Source of the DNA: Flavobacterium sp. Root420 | GTDB taxonomy: Bacteria > Bacteroidota > Bacteroidia > Flavobacteriales > Flavobacteriaceae | Assembly (NCBI RefSeq): GCF_001427905.1 | Contig: NZ_LMEF01000023.1 | Coordinates: forward strand, 474,687-538,686 | Length of the DNA stretch: 64,000 nucleotides | Direction of reading: 5' to 3' | In this document: positions 43,936 to 52,948 of the stretch, in pieces | Layout: each line of letters opens with the position of its first letter | How positions within the stretch are numbered: position 1 is the first letter of the stretch | The notes under the pieces: generated by a model | Database searches by the model: none | Seen by the model: the letters and a program-made list of their open reading frames with translations, nothing else | What the model was told of the DNA's origin: nothing | Position numbers and translations under genes: made by a program

Positions 43936-44274
43936 TTACCTATAAATACCCCGCAACGAATCATACAAACTTTCAAAGTCTGTAACCGCAGATCCTGTTG
44001 AGGTGCCACAGCTAAAATTGTCTATTTTTTTTTCCTCCGGCTCCTGATCTTCTGGCTCCATTTTTATAGGAATATTGATATACAGAAACTCCGGATCAGA
44101 CTGGTCTGTAACCTTTATCTTTTTCCTTGTTGGCAGGCTTCTTCCAAAAAAAATCTCTAATGTTTTTTCGGGATTTTTTATCAATGATTTTTTAAAATCA
44201 TCATTTTCCCAAGCCTCTGCAATTATGCTAAAAAACACATTTTGCCCTTTTTTTTGTTCTTCTGTTAAAATCAT
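43936..44274 (-). CDS. NHLP leader peptide family RiPP precursor
   Basis: 112 residues. The leader (about 1-75) looks like nitrile-hydratase-type NHLP leaders: IIAEAWENDDFKKSLIKNPE, then IKVTDQSDPEFLYINIPIKM. After a polar linker (EPEDQEPEEKK) comes a short core, DNFSCGTSTGSAVTDFESLY..., ending DSLRGIYR. Core modification is likely on Cys, Thr and Ser. A TACTACACTA motif (inverted, 44366-44375) lies about 90 bases upstream. Confidence 0.82.
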   Translation of the reverse strand: MILTEEQKKGQNVFFSIIAEAWENDDFKKSLIKNPEKTLEIFFGRSLPTRKKIKVTDQSDPEFLYINIPIKMEPEDQEPEEKKIDNFSCGTSTGSAVTDFESLYDSLRGIYR

Positions 44275-44365
44275 CTTTTTTACGATTTAAATTTTTATTT
44301 TGATCTGTGCTAAAATCATGCTGTCTATATCGCTATCTGATTAAAATATCAGGAGAAGACCAATC

Positions 44366-44375
44366 TAGTGTAGTA
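44366..44375 (-). promoter_or_regulatory. Shared TACTACACTA motif upstream of the precursor gene
   Basis: TAGTGTAGTA on the + strand is the complement of TACTACACTA, which occurs twice in front of the acyltransferase gene (45198-45207 and 45236-45245). It is a candidate binding site of the LuxR-type regulator encoded at 45470. Confidence 0.5.
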
Positions 44376-44476
44376 CTTCTTATCATCTCATTTATCATTT
44401 GTAGTGGAATTAATGGTTAAATTTAGTACTCCACACAACCTTGTTTTAGAAATTACCTGTTATACTAAAGCCGGTA

Positions 44477-45142
44477 TTAACATACATGATATTCATACTG
44501 TTTGTTTTGAAATGTTTGATTGGACATTTTATTGATAGACTGAGATGTCACCAGTGACTTATTGTTATAATAAAACTCCTCTAAGCCAGCGTAATTCATG
44601 GCTATCGGTATGGTCTCAGAACCCAGGTAATTTATAGAAGCTCCTATGACTTCTGCTTTTATACCAAGGAGGTTCATTATTCTTAAAAGCTTGCTGTCGC
44701 ATTCTGCAAATACGACACCATCTTTTTGTTCGCATATGGGAGCAATTGCGCACACCATTAATTTTCTAAAAAGTGTTTTATCTTTTACATCTTTTTTGGT
44801 AGCAAATCGGCCAATATGCCATACAGGCGAAGCCTTTTGTGAATAATTATAACTTAATGGATCGATATTAAAAATTTTCTGAAGTGGTAATTTTGTTTTA
44901 TAATCCCATTTAATCACCCTGATTGATCCCTGAATGTTTCCTGAAAAATCTTTGGCTACAAAAATTTCAGAATCTTTGAAATAATTTAATTCTTCATCAT
45001 ACACTTCCTGAGTGTCTGAAATGATTTCTTTTGCACTTACATTTTCACAATGATGATTGAAGTTTTCCTCTACTACAAATTTGGCTAATTCTGTAAGTTG
45101 GTTTAATTCTAATCTTTCTAAGTAATTTTGAGTAATTGTCAT
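44477..45142 (-). CDS. GNAT-fold acyltransferase-like protein (autoinducer-synthase/FeeM-like)
   Basis: 221 residues. The pattern DSEIFVAKDFSGNIQGSIRVIK with later PVWHIGRFATKK and LFRKLMVCAIAPICEQKDG fits GNAT/autoinducer synthase or N-acyl amino acid synthase folds. It may acylate the precursor or another small molecule. It is located next to the precursor, and two TACTACACTA motifs lie upstream. Confidence 0.65.
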   Translation of the reverse strand: MTITQNYLERLELNQLTELAKFVVEENFNHHCENVSAKEIISDTQEVYDEELNYFKDSEIFVAKDFSGNIQGSIRVIKWDYKTKLPLQKIFNIDPLSYNYSQKASPVWHIGRFATKKDVKDKTLFRKLMVCAIAPICEQKDGVVFAECDSKLLRIMNLLGIKAEVIGASINYLGSETIPIAMNYAGLEEFYYNNKSLVTSQSINKMSNQTFQNKQYEYHVC

Positions 45143-45197
45143 TGGGGTTTATTTCATTTTGGTTCGTAACAAATCTAATTTTCATATTACTTTATTT

Positions 45198-45247
45198 TAC
45201 TACACTAAATAGTAGTATTTACCTAAAATTCAATAAACTACACTAAA
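45198..45247 (-). promoter_or_regulatory. LuxR-box-like sites before the acyltransferase gene
   Basis: TACTACACTAAATAGTAGTA (45198-45217) has 6-bp arms TACTAC/GTAGTA; ACTACACTAAA recurs at 45237-45247. The same motif appears before the precursor gene. The region is the shared promoter area of the divergent acyltransferase and LuxR genes. Confidence 0.55.
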
Positions 45248-45446
45248 AAAACAGGAACTGCTTTTTGACAATAAAAAAATAGATTAAGAGAAATAAATCC
45301 GATGAAAAAAAACCTGAATTTAATAGCCCGAGAAAATCTTACATTGTTTTTAAATTAAAAACCATTTATAAGGATTTGATAATCAATAAGTATTACTGTT
45401 ATTATACAAGATTGATGTACTTTTTTCATACATAAAAAAAAATGGG

Positions 45447-45454
45447 TAAATTTG
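45447..45454 (+). promoter_or_regulatory. -7 box TAAATTTG of the LuxR-type regulator gene
   Basis: It matches TAnnTTTG 16 bases before the ATG at 45470. No clear -33 is seen. Confidence 0.4.
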
Positions 45455-45469
45455 ATAAAAATTAAGCAG

Positions 45470-46234
45470 ATGAAAGACCAGGATTTGAATTCATTTTTTG
45501 ATTCAAGGAATACGATTTTTAGCTTGACAGATGAAGAAAGAATATATAAATTCGATTATATAGAGCCAATTAAGGCATTTGCAAGAGCAACTTATACCAG
45601 CTTATATGTTATAAATTATTTGGAACAGGGATTTGAATATGTTTCAGATAACCCTTTATTTCTGTGTGGTAATACGCCTCAGCAAGTTTTAGAAATGGGT
45701 TATGCTTTTTATTTTAAGCATGTTCCTCAATCTGATATAGAATTATTGCTTAAAATTAATTCAGTGGGGTTTGATTTTTACGATAAAACACCAATAGAGG
45801 ATCGAATTCTGTACACCATCTCGTATGATTTTCATTTAAAAAACCAGGAAGGAAAATTGATTTTAATCAATCAAAAACTTACTCCTGTTTTTTTAACCAG
45901 TACCGGAAAAATATGGAAAGCAATATGTATTATTTCATTATCGTCTGAACGCAAAGCCGGTAATATTAAAATACATAAAAACGGAGAAAATATGGTTCAT
46001 AATTATAATCTCAAGCTTGACCGATGGGAAGACTCCAAGAAAATAGCTTTGTCTAAAAGAGAAAAAGAAATTTTACAGCTTTCAACACGCGGTTTTACTA
46101 TAAATGAAATTGCCGAAGAAATATTTATTTCGCCAGATACTGTAAAATTTCACAGGCGAAAACTTTTTGAGAAATTAGACGTAACCAATATTTCAGAAGC
46201 CATTGCTTTTGCTACTAGTAATAAACTGATTTAA
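45470..46234 (+). CDS. LuxR-type regulator with PAS-like sensor domain
   Basis: 254 residues from ATG 45470 (a TTG at 45452 lies inside the -7 box). N-terminal PAS-like domain (about 20-160), C-terminal LuxR helix-turn-helix: LSKREKEILQLSTRGFTINEIAEEIFISPDTVKFHRRKLFEKLDV (about 190-240). It is divergent from the acyltransferase gene and likely the local regulator of the RiPP-type cluster. Confidence 0.88.
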   Translation: MKDQDLNSFFDSRNTIFSLTDEERIYKFDYIEPIKAFARATYTSLYVINYLEQGFEYVSDNPLFLCGNTPQQVLEMGYAFYFKHVPQSDIELLLKINSVGFDFYDKTPIEDRILYTISYDFHLKNQEGKLILINQKLTPVFLTSTGKIWKAICIISLSSERKAGNIKIHKNGENMVHNYNLKLDRWEDSKKIALSKREKEILQLSTRGFTINEIAEEIFISPDTVKFHRRKLFEKLDVTNISEAIAFATSNKLI

Positions 46235-46323
46235 TGCTGTCTGGCATTTTTTTGTAAAAAATTTTAAGGCAATTGTATCTTTTGTAAAGGTGTATATTCC
46301 TTCATTTTTTCTGCTATAACAAA

Positions 46324-46360
46324 AAAGCTGCATTCAAAATCAAATTTTGAATGCAGCTTT
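46324..46360. terminator. Bidirectional terminator between LuxR and ThiF genes
   Basis: AAAGCTGCATTCAAAAT pairs with ATTTTGAATGCAGCTTT with a 3-base loop; it ends both convergent genes. Confidence 0.9.
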
Positions 46361-46417
46361 TAAAGAAATTATTTTATAAAGAATCACAAATCTAAATAGG
46401 CAGATCTCTCAAATGGT

Positions 46418-47164
46418 CTATTTGATACTAGTCAAATAAAATTCCGGAAATACTTTTATACGGTTATTAACCGCGATATCAAATGCAATATTGGTACACA
46501 AACCAGCAACTAGCCAAGATGCAATAGAAAGCTGCGGAGGAGAAAGATTTTTGTCTTCTTTTATATATTCGTCCAAGACTTTTTCCAGCCATTCCTGAGG
46601 ATTTTCCCAATATTGCATATATTCTAAAACATAATTGACAACATTGATTTCGGTAAATTTTTCACCTGATTTCTTTAGGGCATCTAATCCTTCTTCTTCT
46701 GAAATTACCAGTACCAATGCGCCCCATCCTAAATTATACGGATGTAGTACCGGAATCTTTCTACTTTGACATATAGAATCGAACAAAAGCGGCACATCTG
46801 AAGTAAAGTCCAAAGCGTTGATCGCAATTTTATGATCTTTTATGTATTCTTCAACATTTTCCGGAGTTAAAAAACAATTATAAGTCGTGATTTTTGCCTC
46901 ATTATTAATAGAAAGCAATCTTTCCTTAAGTGCTTCTACTTTAGGTTTAGAGATATCTTTTTCAGTATAGTTTTGTCTGTTTAAATTGGATAATTCGACA
47001 ACATCGCCATCAATTATGGTAAGGGTTTCAAAACCCAATCTCAGTAAACATTCTGCAATTACACTCCCGATACCTGCTCCGCCTAATAGTATGGGTGTGT
47101 TTTTGATTATTTCTTGTTGTTGAGGGGTAATATAAATTCTATTTCTAATATTCCTTTGATCCAT
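46418..47164 (-). CDS. ThiF/E1-like adenylyltransferase
   Basis: 248 residues. ATP-binding GGAGIGSVIAECLLRLG (about 29-45), IDGDVVELSNLNRQ (D...N-x-N-R-Q), ALDFTSDVP with the catalytic-type Asp. It lacks the paired CxxC zinc ligands and an obvious catalytic Cys. Such enzymes activate a carboxyl as acyl-adenylate and are known in peptide-modifying systems. It is in the same cluster as the precursor, with no ubiquitin-like partner visible. Confidence 0.88.
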   Translation of the reverse strand: MDQRNIRNRIYITPQQQEIIKNTPILLGGAGIGSVIAECLLRLGFETLTIIDGDVVELSNLNRQNYTEKDISKPKVEALKERLLSINNEAKITTYNCFLTPENVEEYIKDHKIAINALDFTSDVPLLFDSICQSRKIPVLHPYNLGWGALVLVISEEEGLDALKKSGEKFTEINVVNYVLEYMQYWENPQEWLEKVLDEYIKEDKNLSPPQLSIASWLVAGLCTNIAFDIAVNNRIKVFPEFYLTSIK

Positions 47165-47300
47165 ATTTCTATTTTTATACTAATTCTATTTTAATAACTG
47201 TTGAAATCAAAACTTTCTTACGATCTGCTCTTGTTCACGTAGCCTGCATACGTACATTTAGACACGTACAAAAATAGCAAAAACCTCATCAAATATGAGA

Positions 47301-47329
47301 AACCTCCAAAATCAATGACTTTGGAGGTT
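47301..47329 (-). terminator. Terminator of the RND efflux operon
   Basis: AACCTCCAAA/TTTGGAGGTT with a 9-base loop, 60 bases after the RND gene stop. Confidence 0.85.
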
Positions 47330-47388
47330 TGCATTTCTAATAACAATATGAACTTAATTTGTTTTTATATAAGATAATGATTAGTTAT

Positions 47389-50300
47389 TTAATTTGCATT
47401 CTCATTTTCGATGCTTGGAGGCATTAATTTATACATTACTGGTGTTACAATTCTGGAAAGAATGGTAGAACTTATAAGGCCTCCAATTAATACAATTGCC
47501 AATGGTGCAATTAGTGGATTAGAGTTCAGCGCAAGAGGAATAAGTCCGCAGATTGCTGTTATAGAAGTTAGTACTACGGGCAGAAAACGAGTTTCTCCTG
47601 CAATAGCAATTGCTTCATCAATTGAATGTCCTTCTTGACGCAATTGATTGGTAAAATCTACCAAAAGCAGTGAATTTTTTACCTGAATTCCCGAGAGACC
47701 AATAAAACCAATTATCGCTACAAGTGACATAGGACTTCCGTTAATAAGCAATAATACTACACCTCCTAAAATCCCTAACGGAATAATGGAAAGTACAATT
47801 ATAATTCCTTTGAAAGTTTTGAACTGTAGTAGCAATACACCAATGAAAAGGAATGTACTCAAAATAATAACTGCCAGAAAATTGCCTCCAAGAGCATCTC
47901 CTTCAGATTCTTTTTCTCCTGAAAGCTTGTAATAATATCCTTTTGGCATTTTTAATTGATCCAGTTTAGGGATAATTTCAACCAAAAGGTCATTAGCATA
48001 ATATCCTTTTGCTGACAACGCCGTTACTTTTGAAAAACGTGATTTATTAAAATGATTAATCGCTGTGGGCGAAGTTTCAAAAGAAATTGTTGCAATCTGA
48101 TTAAGTGATACGGGGGTGCCCTGAATATTATTTACATATAAATTTTTCAGTGCATCAAGATTTGAGAATTTATTTCTTGGCAATGTGAGTGTTACATTTC
48201 TTGCATCGCCACGATCGTCTATATAATCACCAACAGTTAATCCGGCAACAGCAAGGCGAATTACTTTGTCAGCTTCGCTTGTCAACACACCGAGTGTTCT
48301 TGCTTTTTCTTTATTAATTTTTACTTTGACATCAGTTTTATAGGTATTTAGTTCATTATTGATATAGACAGTTCCTTCCTGGTTTCGCAAAATATTTTCT
48401 ACCTCAGACGAAAGCTGACGCAAAACTTTTTGGTCTTCGCCAAATAAACGCACTACAATATTTGCTTCCAAAGGCGTTCCTTGTTCAAAGTCTTTTACCT
48501 CTACTTTGGCGTAAGGCATTGTTTTAAATTTATCTCTCAATTTTTCAATCAAAGCTGTTTTATCCGAAGGTTTCGCTTCATCCTCCAATTGAACAAATAT
48601 CTGGGCAAAATCAGATTTTCTATCCTGAGGATGCACATTGTAATAAATCTGCGGATTTCCTTTACCAACATTGGCGGTATAAAACACAATTTCTTTATGA
48701 TTTTTCAACTCTGCTTCGATAATTTTTGTAACCCTGTCACTCTCTGATATATTAGCCTGAAGAGGCAGTTTTATATTAATTAAAAACATTGGTTTTTCTG
48801 AAGTTGGGAATAACTTAAAACCAGTGGCTTTAAACAATCCAAAAGCAGTAATACTTAATACTATAGAGATGGCAATAGTTGTTCTTGGATATTTTAATGC
48901 TTTTGGCATTATATCTCTATACGATCTGGTTAGAAATTTTTGCAGATATTGAAGAAAAATGTTACCACCAGCATGCTCATGTGTTTTTAAAAATCGGCTT
49001 CCTAAAAATGGTACTAATGTCAAGGCTACAATCATAGAAGCCAATACACTTGTAATAACTGCCATTGGCAGACTTCTGATAAATTCACCCGAAACATCAG
49101 GAAGAAAAACCAGTGGTAAAAAAGCAATCACAAGTGTCGCAGTACATCCTACAACAGCAAGTCCTATTTGTTTTGTTCCTTTTAAAACGGCATCCATTTT
49201 AGAATGTCCTTCCCTAAGCCATCGCTCGATGTTTTCTACCACCACAATACTATCATCGACCAGAAGCCCCAAAGCAACTACTAGACCTACAATACTTAAC
49301 TGATTTAAAGAAAAGCCAAATGCATTCATGGCAATAAGACCCAGTGCCAGAGACAATGGTATCGATATCATCACGATTCCGGAGGCTCTAAATCCTAATG
49401 GCAATAAAGTAATGATTACCAAAACGATGGCAAGTGCAAAATCAAAACCTAAATGCCCTAAACGTTGTGATACCATATTTGCCTGGTCGAAATTTTTAAC
49501 CAGCTTGATATTTTGAGGCAGGTCTTTTGAGAATTCTTCTACTATTGGTAAAAACTCTTTCTGAACATCAGTAATGTTTACATTATCTTTCATTCCGGCA
49601 GTCACCAGTACACATCGATGTCCGTTTACACGGGTAATATGATCTACAACCTGAGATTTATAGCCAACGTCGGCAACATCTTTCATGTAGACAATTTTTC
49701 CGTTTGCATTATAAATAACCGTATTGGCAACATCTTCGGCGTTTTTAAATTTACCGCTTGTTTTTACATTAAAGACTTTGCTGTCCAGGTCAATACTTCC
49801 CCCGGGAATGTCAGCAGCCTCACTTTGCAAACTCCCCATTACAACATTTAAAGGAATTTTTAATTGTGCCAATTTATCCAATTGCAGATCAATACGAATT
49901 TCCTGCTCTGGGATCCCCGAATATTTTACATCTTTAAGATTGGTAATTTTTTCTAATTTTGTCTTAAGTTTATCTGCTTCATCACGCAGTTTTTTGTCAG
50001 AAGCATTTTCTGACACTAAGGCAACCTGAAGAATTTTCACATCCGAAGAGGCTATTTTCTCTGTTTTAATCTGATAAATGTCTTTTGGGAGTTCACTGCT
50101 TTTAAGCGCATTCATTTCAGTAGAAATCTCCTGATATTTATTATCAACATCTACTCCATATTTAAATTTAACCTGAAAAGCGGCTACTCCATCCTCTACA
50201 GTAGTTAATATTTTATCTATGTTTTCAAGTCCGTAAATTTTATTCTCGATTGGTTTTACGACTTGTTCCTCCATATCTTTTGGACTCGTTCCGGGATAAA

Positions 50301-50448
50301 TAACCGTAATTAAATATTGCGGCGGATGAGTCGAAGGATCTTCTGCGCGGGGCATCGAAAATAGGGTAAGATATCCTACTACTGACACTAGCAGAAATAT
50401 GATCAGTGTAAACTGATAATTTTTAACGGCAAAGTTTGTAATCTTCAT
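47389..50448 (-). CDS. RND family efflux transporter permease
   Basis: 1019 residues, with the inner-membrane RND layout: one N-terminal helix (FTLIIFLLVSVVGYLTLFSM), a large periplasmic loop, six helices including GLVVALGLLVDDSIVVVENIERWL, then a repeat of this arrangement in the second half ending with FIGLSGIQVKNSLLLVDFTNQL. The D-D pair in helix 4 is typical of proton coupling. It forms a tripartite pump with the next two upstream genes. Confidence 0.95.
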   Translation of the reverse strand: MKITNFAVKNYQFTLIIFLLVSVVGYLTLFSMPRAEDPSTHPPQYLITVIYPGTSPKDMEEQVVKPIENKIYGLENIDKILTTVEDGVAAFQVKFKYGVDVDNKYQEISTEMNALKSSELPKDIYQIKTEKIASSDVKILQVALVSENASDKKLRDEADKLKTKLEKITNLKDVKYSGIPEQEIRIDLQLDKLAQLKIPLNVVMGSLQSEAADIPGGSIDLDSKVFNVKTSGKFKNAEDVANTVIYNANGKIVYMKDVADVGYKSQVVDHITRVNGHRCVLVTAGMKDNVNITDVQKEFLPIVEEFSKDLPQNIKLVKNFDQANMVSQRLGHLGFDFALAIVLVIITLLPLGFRASGIVMISIPLSLALGLIAMNAFGFSLNQLSIVGLVVALGLLVDDSIVVVENIERWLREGHSKMDAVLKGTKQIGLAVVGCTATLVIAFLPLVFLPDVSGEFIRSLPMAVITSVLASMIVALTLVPFLGSRFLKTHEHAGGNIFLQYLQKFLTRSYRDIMPKALKYPRTTIAISIVLSITAFGLFKATGFKLFPTSEKPMFLINIKLPLQANISESDRVTKIIEAELKNHKEIVFYTANVGKGNPQIYYNVHPQDRKSDFAQIFVQLEDEAKPSDKTALIEKLRDKFKTMPYAKVEVKDFEQGTPLEANIVVRLFGEDQKVLRQLSSEVENILRNQEGTVYINNELNTYKTDVKVKINKEKARTLGVLTSEADKVIRLAVAGLTVGDYIDDRGDARNVTLTLPRNKFSNLDALKNLYVNNIQGTPVSLNQIATISFETSPTAINHFNKSRFSKVTALSAKGYYANDLLVEIIPKLDQLKMPKGYYYKLSGEKESEGDALGGNFLAVIILSTFLFIGVLLLQFKTFKGIIIVLSIIPLGILGGVVLLLINGSPMSLVAIIGFIGLSGIQVKNSLLLVDFTNQLRQEGHSIDEAIAIAGETRFLPVVLTSITAICGLIPLALNSNPLIAPLAIVLIGGLISSTILSRIVTPVMYKLMPPSIENENAN

Positions 50449-50458
50449 GATGTTTCGA

Positions 50459-51550
50459 TTATTTAATGATCTTGATCGTTGATTGTTCGTTTAGATAAGC
50501 GCTGTTAGATACCACAATCTGATCCGTTTTCTGAAGACCATCTTTTATAAATACTTTGTTATTTTCAAATTTACTGATCGTAACAGGCTGACGTTTTACT
50601 TTATTATTTTCTACTAAAAACACAAAGGCTTTATCTCCATCGGCTTCAATAAGCGAGTTATATGGAATGATAATAAAATCTTCGGCCGTTTCGGCTTTAA
50701 TTTCTGCTTTGCCAAACATACCTACTGCTGGTTTACTTTTTTTCATATTCAGTTTCAATTCTACCTGAAAAGAGCCTAATGCAGCATCTGACGCCTGAGA
50801 CTTTCTAAAAATAGAAGCATCAAAACGTTCGTCTGGATAACCATCGAGGGTAACAACTGCTTTCTGACCTATTTTAGTTGATGCCCATTCTTTGTCTGTT
50901 AAACCAATTTTTAATAAATAATTATTGTTTTGGATGGTTTCATTGATAGCTAAAATTGGAGATCCTGCTCCCACTACTTCGCCTTCGTTCGCTATTTTAG
51001 TAGTTACAAAACCATCGGCAACCGCATAAATCTTAGCATAACGAGCATTAAAGGCAACGGCATCTTTCTGCTTTTTAGCAATATCAAGCCCTGTTTTCGT
51101 ATTTTGAAGTTGTTCCAAAGTGTATACGCTGTCTTTATACAGATTATTGGCGCGGTTGTAATCGCGTTCGTACTTTTTTACGTTCAAATCTGTTTGGTTT
51201 AAACCCGCATTAATTTCGGTTTCATCTAAAGACGCCAATAGCTGACCTTTCTTGAAAAACTGCCCTTCTTCTACATAAATACGCTTTACAACACCGCCTA
51301 TTTTAAAACCATAATTGGCCTGATTTTCTGTAGTTATTAAACCAGATGCACTTATATTATTTGTGAGTGCCAAAGATTGGACTGTTGCTGTTTTAACCGG
51401 AATAATATCAGCAGTTTCGAATGGTGTATGCTCTTTTTTTTCTTCTTTACACGCGTAAAAAAGAGGAAGTACAAAAAAACTTATTAGTATTGTTTTTTTA
51501 CTCACAAGTGTAAAATTATTTTTTAGGTATTCGTTAATCTTTAATTTCAT
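50459..51550 (-). CDS. RND efflux periplasmic adaptor subunit
   Basis: 363 residues. Lipoprotein-like start (SFFVLPLFYACKEE), barrel-sandwich segment KIGGVVKRIYVEEGQFFKKGQLLASLDETE and its return strand (VADGFVTTKIANEGEVV). It joins the TolC-like channel and the RND permease. The stop is 10 bases before the permease start. Confidence 0.95.
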   Translation of the reverse strand: MKLKINEYLKNNFTLVSKKTILISFFVLPLFYACKEEKKEHTPFETADIIPVKTATVQSLALTNNISASGLITTENQANYGFKIGGVVKRIYVEEGQFFKKGQLLASLDETEINAGLNQTDLNVKKYERDYNRANNLYKDSVYTLEQLQNTKTGLDIAKKQKDAVAFNARYAKIYAVADGFVTTKIANEGEVVGAGSPILAINETIQNNNYLLKIGLTDKEWASTKIGQKAVVTLDGYPDERFDASIFRKSQASDAALGSFQVELKLNMKKSKPAVGMFGKAEIKAETAEDFIIIPYNSLIEADGDKAFVFLVENNKVKRQPVTISKFENNKVFIKDGLQKTDQIVVSNSAYLNEQSTIKIIK

Positions 51551-51562
51551 GATTTTTTCTAT

Positions 51563-52906
51563 TTAGTTAAAAGTAAAAGTTGCATTGGCCCTTTCTAATT
51601 CTGCAAAGGCAATCCAGGAATTATACAAGGCTATATTGGTATTTAACTGAGCATTTACCCACTGGTTTTGCGCATCCAGAAGTTCTATGTATATGGCCTG
51701 ACCTTCTTTGTATAATTTTGTTATATCGTCGTTGTATTTTTTGGCTGACTCTTTTTGGTTTCTATCTGCATAGAATTGTTCCAATGTTGATTTTAAATTA
51801 TTTTGGGAAACCTGAAACTGAAGAAGTAACTGCTGTTTTACATTATCGATCTGCGAACTGATTTTTTTATTGTCTTCTTCTACTTGTTTGAGTTTGAATT
51901 TATTCTTGTTTCCTGAAAAAATATTCCATTCTAAACCCACTCCGGCAAAATAATAACGGGACTGTTTGTTTACTTCAAAATCAAAATCCTGAATTCCAAA
52001 ATCTGCAAAACCGTTCACTTTAGGAAACCAATACGACTGCGTAAGTTTGCTCACATTATCGTTTATTTCTTTTACCTGAGTAAGTTTTTGGAGTTCTTCT
52101 CTGTTTTGGGTGTTTTCTGAAAGAGCTTCAATTGGCAAGGCTTCACTTTGATCTGTTTCTATTGCTGTATCCAATTTTTCATTCAATAAAAAATTAAAAT
52201 AAGATTTGGCATTATTGCTGGTTTGTTTTGCCGTTTCTAAGTTTGCCTGTATTCGTATTACCTCATTATCACTTCTTAAAACAGCGGTACGGTTTATTTT
52301 ATCATTTTTAAATAACGCTTGATTAACCCTTTGGTTTTCCTTGACCAATGCCAAAGCATCCTGATAAATTTTAATACCTTCAACCGACTGGAGGTATTTG
52401 TAGTAGGCTATTTTTATTTCCTTGACTAACTCCCTCTGATAAATTTCCAGTTCTATTTTTTGTAATGAAGTCTGCTGATTTTTAATTCTTTTGTTGTAGA
52501 TAATTTCATAATTCAGCAGTGGCATTGTGGTATGAATTTTAGCATCATAAAAGTTATCCGGATTAATTAAAACAGACTGATTCTCTAAAGCTGGAAATGC
52601 ATTAGAATTTGTGATTTGATTCAGGGTATTGTACACCGGATTCAGCATATCACCTATCGGAATATCAATCGTCCTTCCGCCTTCTGCCTTAGTATAACTT
52701 CCGTTTAAGGAAACCGTTGGATAAAACAAGGATCTCGCTTCTTTTAAGGCATACATACTTTTATTAATATCAAAGTTATGTTGCTTAATTACTTCGTTAT
52801 TTTTTAGTCCAGTTTGTATGTAACTGTCCAGCCTGCTTTGTGAATATCCCAGATATCCAAAACAGATTATTGCAAAATTTACTATTATTTTCATTTTATT
52901 ATACAT
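51563..52906 (-). CDS. TolC family outer membrane protein
   Basis: 447 residues (an alternative start at 52894 gives MKIIVNFAIICFGYLGYSQS, a clean signal peptide). Long helical repeats with LYKEGQAIYIELLDAQNQWVNAQLN near the end, the outer-membrane efflux pattern. First gene of the three-gene efflux operon controlled by the upstream TetR. Confidence 0.93.
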   Translation of the reverse strand: MYNKMKIIVNFAIICFGYLGYSQSRLDSYIQTGLKNNEVIKQHNFDINKSMYALKEARSLFYPTVSLNGSYTKAEGGRTIDIPIGDMLNPVYNTLNQITNSNAFPALENQSVLINPDNFYDAKIHTTMPLLNYEIIYNKRIKNQQTSLQKIELEIYQRELVKEIKIAYYKYLQSVEGIKIYQDALALVKENQRVNQALFKNDKINRTAVLRSDNEVIRIQANLETAKQTSNNAKSYFNFLLNEKLDTAIETDQSEALPIEALSENTQNREELQKLTQVKEINDNVSKLTQSYWFPKVNGFADFGIQDFDFEVNKQSRYYFAGVGLEWNIFSGNKNKFKLKQVEEDNKKISSQIDNVKQQLLLQFQVSQNNLKSTLEQFYADRNQKESAKKYNDDITKLYKEGQAIYIELLDAQNQWVNAQLNTNIALYNSWIAFAELERANATFTFN

Positions 52907-52917
52907 TGTTTTTAAAT

Positions 52918-52930
52918 TGAACGTTGTTCA
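52918..52930. promoter_or_regulatory. TetR operator before the efflux operon
   Basis: TGAAC-GTT-GTTCA, perfect inverted repeat, 12 bases from the TolC gene start. The same TGAAC/GTTCA arms occur at 53603-53615. Confidence 0.75.
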
Positions 52931-52948
52931 TTTTTTTAGCCAAAAAAA

